Assembly (NCBI GenBank): GCA_022414725.1
Contig: CM039466.1
Location: forward strand, 12,094,348 to 12,158,347
Direction of reading: 5' to 3'
DNA length: 64,000 nt
DNA from: Microglena sp. YARC
Lineage: Eukaryota > Chlorophyta > Chlorophyceae > Chlamydomonadales > Chlamydomonadaceae
Shown: piece by piece, positions 1 to 9,519 of the stretch
How the letters are laid out: each line of letters begins with the position of its first letter
How positions within the stretch are numbered: the stretch's first letter is position 1
Made by a program: the position numbers and the translations under genes
The notes under the pieces: model-generated
What the model saw: only the letters and a program-made list of their open reading frames with translations
What the model was told of the DNA's origin: nothing
Databases searched by the model: none

Positions 1-115
1 CAGGTTTTATCTTGAAGCAAGTAAATCACAGCTGTACAATGAAGGAATTTAAGTATGTACACGGTATGTGTGAGAGAAAGGGAAAACTGATGATATAAGC
101 TTTGCATATTGTTGA

Positions 116-1165
116 TCATGGTATTGGTAGTATGTATTGGTACATATATGGGCATTGTTGATCTGCGTACCTTTTTGAGTGTTTGTGTAGTGATTCATAT
201 GTAGTGCGAAACACCTTTTGCATCACGTTGTTGTGCGATAGTAGTACTGTGAAGCATCGGATGCTGTCATCGTCGCCAAGGGTAATGTCTATGATGGTTC
301 CAAGAGCTCCATTGGCTGATCCTTTCTCCAAGCTGATGTTGCTGGTGATTATTACCTTGGACCCTATGCTGACCTCTGTTAGGAGATGGAAGTTGTCTTT
401 CTCAATCCAGCTTTTCAGGTCAGGTTGATCTTCAGCATTGTGCTTTAAGGGCACGGTGCGTGGCAGGCAGCTGCGTAAAGGGAAGGTACACCGTGTGTAC
501 CGTATGCTATCCTGTGTGCATGTGGACTGCACAGTACGTGTGAAGGTGTGATATGTGCCATCTTTGATCAGGCGAACGATGACGGACTGAATGTTGTCTG
601 GTGTTGTTTCGTCTGCATGTAGTTCTGTGATGATGCCTTGGTCACCGACTCGGTATGGTGGAGGTGATGCGTTGTCATTGTTGAGAGCATCCATGTAGAT
701 GAGGACACGCATGCCCACTGCTGCTTGAGTAAAAGAATGAAACTTGGCTTCATGTGCCCAGGCTTGTATTGGTGCAGAGTTCGAAGATGGGCTGAGGCTA
801 GGTTGGATGTTGACCATGCTGTCCTGGGGAATACTTGGAAACCGCTTGTGCTGGATGGCCATGTTGTACTGCTGCACTTGTTTCTGGTGTGAGCATAAGA
901 TGGTGGTCTCTTCAGTGGCTTCATCTATCACCTGATCCTTGTTGATGTACATATCTTTGGTGAGAACTTTGTCTATGTACGTCTGTGTAGGCTTCTCTTC
1001 TCTGATATGCTGTAGGAAACCAGAGTAGTCTGGGTCTTTTGTGTGCCTCAGGGATACTGTAAGACGGTGAAGCACAGACTTTGACCAATGGATGGACTTT
1101 GTGATGTGGCACTGTGCACATGCATCATGGACGTTATCCTTTTTGCAGTGACATACGGGCGGGAG
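116..1165 (-). CDS. Helitron exon f: helicase C-terminal part
   Basis: The acceptor TTTGCAG is followed by LPPV, completing motif III (GDLAQ-LPPV) across the intron. Downstream text includes VGMRVLIYMDALNND and IGSKVIITSNISLEKGSANG, the two repeated segments of PIF1-like Helitron helicases that precede the final motifs. The frame stops with TGA at 118-116, before the usual SQG motif. The C-terminus is therefore missing or lies on another exon beyond the window edge. Confidence 0.75.
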   Translation of the reverse strand, partial: LPPVCHCKKDNVHDACAQCHITKSIHWSKSVLHRLTVSLRHTKDPDYSGFLQHIREEKPTQTYIDKVLTKDMYINKDQVIDEATEETTILCSHQKQVQQYNMAIQHKRFPSIPQDSMVNIQPSLSPSSNSAPIQAWAHEAKFHSFTQAAVGMRVLIYMDALNNDNASPPPYRVGDQGIITELHADETTPDNIQSVIVRLIKDGTYHTFTRTVQSTCTQDSIRYTRCTFPLRSCLPRTVPLKHNAEDQPDLKSWIEKDNFHLLTEVSIGSKVIITSNISLEKGSANGALGTIIDITLGDDDSIRCFTVLLSHNNVMQKVFRTTYESLHKHSKRYADQQCPYMYQYILPIP

Positions 1166-1366
1166 CTGCAAAGGTATTTGGAAAGTTTGAGGTTTGAGTA
1201 AGAATTAGTGATAGTATAGTCAAATAATATACTTGTATATAGTGATCAGTAAATTATATGTTTTTCAGAAAAAGCATGTGGTAAGCATATGTTAAGCATA
1301 TAAAGCTACATATAAACTAGAGATACGTTGTGTATAGTGCGATATATATACGATAGTTTTGCGTAC

Positions 1367-2081
1367 CTGAGCTAAGTCACCAACGATGATAAGATGCTTG
1401 TTCCCAAAAGGGTTTTCAGCGGCGCTACCATGTGTTTCAGTGTTGACCTGCATGAGCCTGTAGATGATGAAGTTGAGGTTCATTGACGTCATCATCGACA
1501 TCTCGCCAATCATAATGACGTCATTGGCTTCTAGTGTCAGACGAGAAGGATGGGTAGGGCTAATGGGCATAAGCCTCTGTCCACGGACGGGAAGATGGAA
1601 CAAGTGATGTGCAGTCACTCCGTACTGTGATAAGCGTACTGCTGCAGCTCCAGTAGTTGCTCCTAGGATGACCTTTTTCCCAGATTGGCGTAATGCACGA
1701 GCAAGCTTTTGTATAAGCAGTGTTTTGCCGGAACCTCCCATGCCACTGACTACTGACAAGCCTGTTTTTTTATTTCAGAATGTTGAGGACAATCTGTTGC
1801 TCTTTAGTCAGCGTAATAGCATCTGTATCAGCAAATTCAGTAGCAAGGTTGTCTGCTATGCTGTCAGGAGTATGCCCCAAGGTGGTGAGCGCATGCATGC
1901 TTGGAGAATCTTCAGACGATGTTAGATGGCAAGCACTGTATGTTTGTAGGAGACCTTCCAACAGCATACCCTTGTCAAAGTCTTCGTATAGGTGATAGTT
2001 GCAGTACTCCTCCAAGATTGTCTCCATGTCCTGTGCAGAATATTGTTTGTTGTTAATAGTGATAATATCATGGTAATACAT
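1367..2081 (-). pseudogene. Helitron exon e: PIF1-type helicase N-terminal part, interrupted
   Basis: The acceptor TAACTCAG precedes an ATG at 2081, and the donor GT is at 1366-1365. The text ends TKEQQIVLNIL, then resumes in another frame with SVVSGMGGSGKT (Walker A). Between them, at about 1760-1780, are an in-frame TAA and a one-base frame change in a T/A-rich run. Walker B reads GEMSMM instead of the usual DExSM, so the catalytic Asp appears replaced. The block ends GDLAQ, half of helicase motif III, and the other half is at the start of the next exon. Either the copy is dead or there is a sequence error. Confidence 0.8.
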
Positions 2082-2106
2082 CTGAGTTAAGCTTCGGTAT
2101 AATCTT

Positions 2107-2242
2107 ACTGCGAGGGGTTACTGGCTGAGGATAAGAAGAAGGTGATTTCAGCACTGAATGAGGTGCTGCACGATGATGATAACTTTGATGAGGAGGATTT
2201 AGTGGTGCACGATGATGATGATGATGGTGGAATTGAGAAGTA
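2107..2242 (+). other. Short plus-strand acidic reading frame inside the Helitron
   Basis: Antisense to the Helitron between exons d and e, the plus strand reads about 45 codons to a TAG, with a Lys-rich helix followed by runs of Asp and Glu. No start codon or clear acceptor opens it. It looks like the 3' end of a captured exon or of a nested element. Chance is a real alternative, since a GAT-type microsatellite also gives Asp runs. Confidence 0.25.
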
Positions 2243-2851
2243 GCTCATGTATTGCAAAGCAGTGCAGCAAAGTTTATATGCTTTAAGAGGGCAAAGTATG
2301 ATTTTTGCGGCATAGAGCTTGGATAATAATACAGTGATCTTAGTTCGTTGTCACAGTTATAAGCTACTTCATCATAAATTCATAATGGTTAGATTATACA
2401 CGATTGTTACAAAGGCCAGTATAAAGAGTATAGAGGCATAACAATATTCAGAGTATGCTGCAGAGATTTATGTGTAGTAATAGTTATGGCTGTGGAATGC
2501 TACAATAGCATGGAATATACTATAACACCAGGCATGCATGGTTAGATGCAAGCTGCAGCTATGCCTGTGTGCTGTGTGATCAATAATGTGTATCGTGAAT
2601 TGTGTGCAGGTCAATATGTGCCTGTGTGAAGATTAAAACGTGATTGTGGACTTTAGATAGTGGACAGTTGATTTAAACTTTACAGAACGCGTTTTCAGCT
2701 GTATCTACTTGAGCTATGTTGTTAACACAATACTGCTGCAGAATAATGAAAACACAAAATAATAGGATTGACTCTAGACATCCATATACAAATGTTAGTG
2801 ACAGCTGCGCTATTCTTATCTTAACTTCTGTTCCCTTTTGTTTCTTCTTAC

Positions 2852-3046
2852 CTTTTCAGTGTTGATGTAGCCTTTGAGCATGCATTCAGTCAAGTAGCTG
2901 CTGTCAGGGTTGGCGTTAGATAGCAGTTCACTTTCAGCACGGAACGATATCTTGAGCAACAAGTAGTTGTAAAAGAAACCCTCCGGTTGATGTGTAGGAT
3001 GATAGTCTGAACAGCGTATCAGTCTGGGTTGGTTTGCTTTATACAC
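2852..3046 (-). CDS. Helitron exon d: linker
   Basis: 65 codons, phase 0, acceptor CATACAG and donor GTAAGA. Phe/Tyr/Leu-rich text (EGFFYNYLLLKI) matches the Helitron linker segment that normally reads as xxFxLRLLL. It sits in the correct order between exon c and the helicase. Confidence 0.65.
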
Positions 3047-3213
3047 CTGTATGTGGTGGTACATTGGATATTTGTTATTTACGTTGTTACTTTGTTTTTT
3101 AGCATTATTGAAATCAGGTGAGTCTTAGTTGCAATTGTTTTTAGTTCTTGTTTTGATGTTGATCCAAAAGGCAACAGAAAGGCTTATAATATTTGTCTCT
3201 GATAGTTTTTACA

Positions 3214-3400
3214 TTTTTGGTGGAACTAGTTCTTCAAGGGGATGGGAGCTTCTATGTTAACTCATTTGTTTGTTTGAAGTAAATAAAATGATGAAGTTTA
3301 ACACGTTAGCCAACGGTCGTGTAACTAACCATTTTTAGTTAGTTCTATTGTTGTCATCTTTTGTTCCGTTGTCAACACATTCTACCAATTTTTTTGTAGC
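3214..3400 (+). repeat. Dispersed 215-bp repeat family A, diverged copy
   Basis: Begins TTTTTGGTGGAACTAG and follows the order of family A (GGAGCTTC block, CGTTAGCCAACGGTCGTG core, CAACACATTCT block), but with many A/T substitutions. It lies in a Helitron intron. The other copies are at 4082, 24938, 49023, 49996 and 62820. Confidence 0.7.
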
Positions 3401-3589
3401 TATCAACGTGATAATGAACTGAAGTGCAGGCAATGCTATGAAAACAAAATGACTTGCAGATGAGGTGTGCAGCTATTAATTTGATGATAAAGTGAGGCAC
3501 AAACAATGCTTGCGATGCTGCATAGGACTTGTTGGGCACAAGTTAAGTGAAATAATAGGATGTAAAAAAAGTAAGAGAAAGGAGCATAC

Positions 3590-3985
3590 CTTGTTTCCAA
3601 GAATGTCAGTAGCGAGGTAGGTGTGGTTTGCAGGATGTGGTTTGTCTGGTTTGAGTACGAGGTAGTTTTCGAAATACTCCTTCAGCTTCAGCTGTTCTAG
3701 CTCAGGAGGGCGGGCGCAGTAAGTGTCGACAGGAGGGACTGAAGTTGCATTGAAGTGAAACAATGAGATTCTTCTTAAGTCCATTGGAGCTGTGTTAATG
3801 AATGTAACGGCATCAGACCGTCGCACCATATCAATTCCAAGGCAAACACAGGCGGCCTCGCTTGGACAAACTGGCTTGGAGAGCTGCATTGCACTGATGA
3901 CTTTAAGCTGCTCCTCATCTAGATTGTTTAGACCTAGACATTTGGCAGCTGTTGTGTCGAGGTTCAGTGTTCCCATTGGCTCTGC
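3590..3985 (-). CDS. Helitron exon c: region between Rep and helicase
   Basis: 132 codons, phase 0, acceptor AATGCAG and donor GTATGC. It contains PSEAACVCLGIDMVRRSDAV, which matches the conserved Helitron linker (SEAxWRLLGFxxxxRSPxV). The block ends in a lysine codon before the donor. Confidence 0.8.
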
Positions 3986-4081
3986 CTGCATTATCATATA
4001 AATTGATATGTTTTAGTTTATGCTACGTGTCATCAAGGGCATCAGATAAGATTTTAGTGTCAATATGATATTAACAAGTTT

Positions 4082-4285
4082 GATGCAGCGTCGCCTGCGA
4101 TGCTAAAAATTGACGGACAGTGATTGCGAAGGAGTAACAAGTGCTGCAGGTGGCAATGGAAGCGAGTTAGTTATGAGGCTGTTGGCTGATGTATCAGGCT
4201 TTATCATGGTCAGATGAACAAACGGACAAATGGGTAGCACTGGGGGCCCTGGCCCTGCAGAAGGAGGAGCTCCGCCAAAAATGAC
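4082..4285 (-). repeat. Dispersed 215-bp repeat family A, copy
   Basis: Reverse orientation: it starts with GCAGCGTCGCCTGCGATGCT (imperfect palindrome) and ends with GGAGCTCCGCCAAAAATGAC. It lies in the Helitron intron between the Rep block and exon c, and is moderately diverged. Confidence 0.8.
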
Positions 4286-4289
4286 AGGA

Positions 4290-4420
4290 AAAGAGTAATT
4301 GCTAGCAGGAGTATAAGTTTAACTAAAAGAGTGATTACTAGGACGAGTATAAGTTGAACTAAAAGAGTGATTACTAGGAGGAGTATAAGTTGAACTAAAA
4401 GAGTGATTGAAAGCAGGAGT
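4290..4420. repeat. Short tandem repeat, about 40 bp unit
   Basis: Four degenerate units around the motif GTATAAGTTGAACTAAAAGA, next to the family A copy. Nothing codes here. Confidence 0.6.
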
Positions 4421-5278
4421 ATAGGTTCAACTATTTCAATCAATTTTAAAGCTCGATTGACTTTAAACGGTTTAAATCTTATATCATATAATTTTTCAAG
4501 AGTTCTTTGGATTAGTGTTCTGAATTAGTTATTCATTTACAGTTATACATTTTCTTAGTTGTTTATTTAGGGGACAATAATTATTTACCTTCATGGCGTA
4601 CTTGAGTAGATATTATGACCATGCTTCGTTGGTAATGCGCTGTATGTTGCAATGTGCTCCCCAGAGTGCTAGGACAGTTGGATGATGAGGTACTACATTA
4701 CGGTCACAATGTCGGGGCCTGCATTTGGATGAGAAAGTATGTGTTAAGTTAAGGTTCTGTAAAATCTATGTCTATGCAGCGCAAGAAACGATGGACTTTT
4801 TCAACTGAATTATGTAACATAAGAAAGGTAAAAATCATGTGACGAGTTAGTCCTATGAAAGTTTGGACTGGTGGTAATATTTTAGACCCTTGGAGTTAGT
4901 TACAATACATTGACCAGCTATTGTTTTTTAAACAACAACATTATATATACGAATATATGGAACACACCTGTAGTAATCGTAGCGCTTGGTTTCTACGTTG
5001 AACTGTGGTTCAAACTGAGGCTGAGTAGACATAGGAAAGTGGAACTTGCAGCTACCTTTCTCTCTGCAGCCGGGTTGTTTCACCTGTCAGATTTTAAATA
5101 CAAGATGGTTAGACAATAGTGGTTAGACAGCAGTGATTAGACAGTTCATCTTCAAACAGTGATTAGACAGTTCATCTTGAAACAGTTTTATTGTGATGTA
5201 ATTTAAGAAAGTGAAACATAAAAATTGTTTGGTCAAATTCTTCAAAAACATTGAACGATAAGAAGGTACATTGCTTAC

Positions 5279-5611
5279 CGGTCCACACTGATGAATCTGC
5301 TTGCGCAGAACGAGGTTCTTTAATGTTGCTTTTTGTGGACAGGTAGGATCCGTGAAGCTCATGCTGTCGTTATCAAAGTCTGCAGGGATCATTGCAGTTA
5401 TCTCAGCAGCAACTTTGTCGATATCATCTGTCTCTACCCATAGTATGATGTGGGCATGCAGCGAACCACGATGTTGCACTTCATAGCGAATGACGTAATG
5501 TGTCACTCTGCCTAAAATTCCTCCCTTGACGTGCTTCTGGTTTAGCACATATGAATCCAGAAACTGCATGACCTTCTCGTGGAAAAGAGTGGCACACTCC
5601 ACAGGTGCATC
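5279..5611 (-). CDS. Helitron exon b: HUH Rep endonuclease block
   Basis: 111 codons, phase 0 at both ends (acceptor ...TATGCAG, donor GTAAGC). The motif EVQHRGSLHAHIILW carries the paired histidines of the HUH metal site of Helitron Rep proteins. The catalytic tyrosine motif expected further downstream (YxxKY) was not seen in this block or the next one. It may be in an unrecognised exon or be lost. Confidence 0.85.
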
Positions 5612-6132
5612 CTGCATAAAGTTAACAAAAAGGAATTGTTTCAGTAGGTTATATTTATACAAGAGGAAAAGGGAAGTTGCATACTCAGCTTGAATGTAGA
5701 AATTAAACAGGTCAGAATATGTTATATAAACTTTAAATACTGCAGTTTCTGAAATTCAATTTGATGTCGATCTAAAGAATTTTAAATTGTCATTCTTGTC
5801 TATGTTAATATTACTACTAGTATTTGAGCCCATTGTATCGACGGAAAGACCCCTGTGGCCACTTGGGTGACAGGTCAGTAACACATCTGACTGTGGAACA
5901 GTTAACTTTGAAACGAATAACTCTAAATGGCTCTGAAACGACTTCCTTAGCCATCTTAGCGATAGTTTGGCAAGATATCGAGATCCAATTCGGCAAAACC
6001 CTAAGGATAAGACTGAACACGCATCAGATATGCACTAAACTCCAGATATAAAATTGTATATAATACGATTACTATTCTGTAAGTTTGATTGCAGTGCTTG
6101 GTTTAGTAAAGTTGAACTTGCTAATGTCGTAC

Positions 6133-6447
6133 CTGCCATGTGAGTTTGCCATCTATTACATGCAGAATCGTTTCCATTGCAGTTATTTCTTTCCAGCTTG
6201 TCTCAGATACCTCATCTGCAGTGAGCGTTAGGAAGAAGGAAGGCATGCCGAACTTGTCTACCATTGTCAACAAGTCATTCAGATGACGCTTGTGCCAATG
6301 TGGCGACCCTGCCAAAGTAGCAGGTACGTTGTACTTCACCAGTGACTTGTACATGTCTGCTTCACTTGTATCAGGATGTTTTTCCTTGTAATCCACAATG
6401 GCTTTGCTCAGTATCTGAGGAGGGCATGCATCGCCGATGATAGTGGC
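6133..6447 (-). CDS. Helitron exon a: Helitron-like N-terminal domain
   Basis: A 105-codon block in phase 0, with acceptor CAG at 6448-6450 and donor GT at 6132-6131. It contains the segment ending PSFFLTLTADE, which is the conserved Helitron sequence just upstream of the Rep motifs (family pattern GxPxxFxTxT). Exons further upstream were not recognised, and the region 6450-6640 has no coding signal. Confidence 0.8.
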
Positions 6448-6639
6448 CTGCATAAGTATGATATTGTAGTTTTCAAGTTATTTTTGTTTACAGCAATCAT
6501 ATAGTTACTTTTAAAGTTGAAATTTAAGTTGACTCTTTGATATGTTTTTTTTTGTGTGCTATAAGAATAAAATATGTGGATTAAATTATAGTTATTCTGT
6601 TAATTTTTCAACAAAGCAAGTATGTACCCAAAGCTTTTG

Positions 6640-7282
6640 TATTAGTATCTTTTGACTCCAACACTGGCTGGGTTCATGACTTGCGTTGTGCTCTCCACAA
6701 GCTAGGATCCAGTAAAAACATCAACATTTTGGAGGCTGTCGATGTCGAAGGTATTATGTCTGAAGTTTTTGAGTCATGGAGGTTTAAGTACCCAAGTGAC
6801 ACCAATGCAGTTAGAGACATCCCTGATGAGAGAAGGGTTGGCTTTAAACGCCTCCGATACCAAAAATGGTTCGCAGCCAACAGCAATGATGAGAATGGCT
6901 TGATTCCCTTTACATCCGCCTTACATAAGCAGGATCAGATTCGTTCTATAGCACAGTTTTAGAATGGGTTCCCATTGGCTGAACACAGAAAGAATGAGGG
7001 TGGTGGATAGAGCACACATCCCTCGCTCAATGAGACACTGTCAAATGTGTGGGTTCCAAAAAACCTGAGGATGAAATGCATATGTTTGAGTGCCCTTTTT
7101 ATAATGATATTCGCCTCCGCTACCAGAAGCTGTTTACAGATATTTATAGGCATGTCCATGAGGATACCAACTTAACCGTATGGAATGTGGAATTCTGCGA
7201 TTCCACATTCAGAACCTTTATGAATGGAAATGGCACTAAGTCTTTTTGGAGCAACCTAGCCGACTATCTTTTCTACTTGTAG
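6640..7282 (+). pseudogene. 3' end of a non-LTR retrotransposon reverse transcriptase ORF
   Basis: The plus strand carries the end of a LINE ORF2. The text RMGSHWL then HCQMC, followed in another frame by HMFECPFYNDIR, forms the CCHC-like zinc knuckle found after the reverse transcriptase domain (zf-RVT). Frame changes at about 6958 (extra T in a T run) and about 7048 (A run) break it. The ORF stops at 7280. The copy is 5'-truncated. The upstream boundary is uncertain because 6450-6640 has no recognisable content. Confidence 0.75.
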
Positions 7283-7620
7283 AAGAGCAAGACAGGAAGC
7301 CCTGGACTGCTTAGTGGCACCGTAATTTATCATCCCTTTTTTTCTTCTTCTTGTGACTTCTCATTTGTTAGCTTCTTACCTCCGCCACTGTAAGTGGTTG
7401 AGATCTGGGTCCGGCTCTAAGGGGTTTAATACCTACGCCACCAAAACGGTGGTTGGGAGTTTGGTTTGTTTGTCCTCGACACACCCCTGATGTAATGGGG
7501 TTTTTTGCTTTGTGGGTGCTTTTTCTTTTTGTTTAAAGCACAGAGTCTCATACACCCTCGCGGTGTCAAGTAGACTTTAACATGTAATGTAATGTTATGT
7601 AATGTAATTAGTATAAGGCA
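7283..7620 (+). mobile_element. LINE 3' UTR and short TAATG tail
   Basis: The sequence after the LINE stop ends with a 180-bp segment (about 7430-7590) that recurs almost unchanged at 43523. Both then run into repeats of TAATG. Only a few tail units are present here. The shared segment with two different 5' starts shows it is the 3' terminus of one LINE family. Confidence 0.8.
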
Positions 7621-9519
7621 GTATAAGGCTGTCGAACATGCATAAGGAAAAAATCAGGTATGCGCCTAAAGTCCTTGTTACAGTACAAGGCAGTACAAGG
7701 CTGTATAACAAGAATTAAAGGAACAAAGCAGGTATGTGTCCAAGGTTCTCGTATCAGTATAAGACAAAACAAGACTGTAGAACAAGTAAAATGTACAAAA
7801 CAGGTGTGCACCCTAGGTCTTTGTATCAATATAAGGCAGTTTAAGGCTGCACAACAAGCATAATGAATAAAGTAGATATGCGCTCAATGTTCTTATATTA
7901 GTACAAGGCAGTAAAAGGCTGTACAACAAGCATAAAAAGACCAAAGCACGTACGTGCCCAAGATTCTTGTATTAGGACAAGGCTGTACAAGAAGTACAAT
8001 GCACGAGGAAGGTATGCATCCAAGGTCCTTGTTATGGTATAAGGCAATAAAAGGCTGTACAAGAAGCACAATGCACGAGGAAGGTATGCATCCAAGGTCC
8101 TTGTATCAATATAAGGCAGTTCAAGGCTGTATAACAAGCAGAATGAACAAAGTAGGTATGTGCCCAAGTTCCTTGTTACAGTGCAAGGTAATACTGCCTT
8201 ATATTAGTACAAGACAGTACAAGGGTAGTACAAGCTGGTACAACAAGCATAAGATTCAAAGCAGGTGTGCTTCTAAGTTCCTCGTATCAGTACAAAGTAG
8301 TACAAGGCTGTACAATAAGTATAAGGAACAAAGCAAGTATGCGCCCAAGGCTCTTGTATCAGTACAAGGCGGTACAAGGCTTTACAACAAGTAAAACGAA
8401 CCAAGTAGGTATGCACCCAAGGTTCTTCTATCAGGATAAGGTAGTACAGTAAAATGAATCAAGTGGGGATATGCCCAAGGTCCTTGTATCAATATAAGGC
8501 AGTTCAAGGCTGTACAACAAGCATAATGAATAAAGTAGGTATACGCAAGGCTCTTGTATCAGTACAAGGCGGTACAAGGCTTTACAACAAGTAAAACGAA
8601 CCAAGTAGGTATGCGTCCAAGGTTCTTCCATCAGTATAAGGTAGTACAGTAAAATGAATCAAGTGGGTATATGCCCAAGGTCCTTGTATCAATATAAGGC
8701 AGTTCAAGGCTGTACAACAAGCATAATGAATAAAGTAGGTATACGCAAGGCTTTTGTATCAGTACAAGGCAGTACAAGACTGCACAACAAGTAAAATGAA
8801 TTAAGTAGGTATGCGTCCAAGGTTCTTCTATCAGTATAAGGCAGTACAGGGCTGTACAACAAGCATAAGAACAAAAGCAAGTATGTGCCCAAGGTTCTTC
8901 TATCAGTATAAGACAGTTTTTATGATCCTCGTATCAGTACAAAGCAGTATACGGCTGTACAACAAGTCGAATGAACAAAGTAAGTATGTGTCCAAGGTCC
9001 TTATATGAGTACAAGGCAGTACAAGGCTGTATAACAAGCAGAATGAACAAAGCGGATATGTGCCCAAGGTCCTTGTATTAGTACAAGGTAAAATAAAGCT
9101 GTACAACAAGTAGAACGCACAAAGCAAGTGTGCGTCCAAGGTCCTTGTATCAATATAAGGCGGTTCAAGGCTATACAACAAGCATAATGAATAACGTAGG
9201 TATACACAAGGCTCTTATATCAGTACAAGGCAGTACAAGGCAGTATAAGGCTGTATAACAAGCAGAACGAACAAAGCAGGTATGTGCCTAAAGTTCTTGT
9301 TATAGTATAAGGCAGTACAAGGCTGTACAAGAAGCACAATGCACGAGGAAGGTATGCATCTAAGGTCCTTGTTATAATACAAGGCAGTAAAAGGCTGTAC
9401 AACAATCAAAACGAACAAAGCAGGTATGTGCCCAAGGTCATCGTATCAGTACAAGGCAGTACAAGGCTGTACAACAAGCATAAGATTCAAAGCAGATGTG
9501 ATTTGAAGTTCCTCGTATC
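7620..9519. repeat. 72-bp satellite array, left part
   Basis: About 26 units of 72 bp built on GTACAAGGCAGTACAAGGCT plus an AAAGCAGGTATG block and CCCAAGGTTCTTGTATCAGT. The period is 24 codons, so long meaningless frames appear on both strands. Units differ by substitutions but few indels, unlike the right-hand part beyond the insertion. Confidence 0.9.
9509..9519. repeat. Left target-site duplication of the 3.86-kb insertion
   Basis: TTCCTCGTATC is the last satellite sequence before foreign DNA. The array resumes at 13382 with TTCCTCGTAATC, the same point of the satellite unit with one extra A. Confidence 0.6.

Larger units (their letters stand above)
116..6447 (-). mobile_element. Helitron-type Rep/helicase transposon gene, multi-exon, broken
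   Basis: Six coding blocks on the minus strand read in the order of a Helitron RepHel protein: an N-terminal Helitron-like domain (6133-6447), an HUH Rep block (5279-5611), two linker blocks (3590-3985, 2852-3046), the PIF1-type helicase start (1367-2081) and the helicase C-terminal part (116-1165). All introns have GT-AG ends and compatible phases. Rolling-circle Helitrons use the HUH nuclease to nick and the helicase to unwind. A stop and a frame change near 1760-1780, a weak Walker B and absence of the late helicase motifs indicate a decayed copy. Element termini (5' TC, 3' hairpin-CTRR) were not located, so the limits given are those of the coding blocks only. Two copies of a 215-bp dispersed repeat sit in its introns. 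Confidence 0.85.

Noticed and set aside
7954..8394. 146-codon frame with 24-residue repeats
   Set aside because: Product of the 72-bp satellite period; the other strand is equally open.
7620..9519. CRISPR-like array
   Set aside because: Units are contiguous 72-bp satellite monomers with no unique spacers, in a eukaryotic genome.
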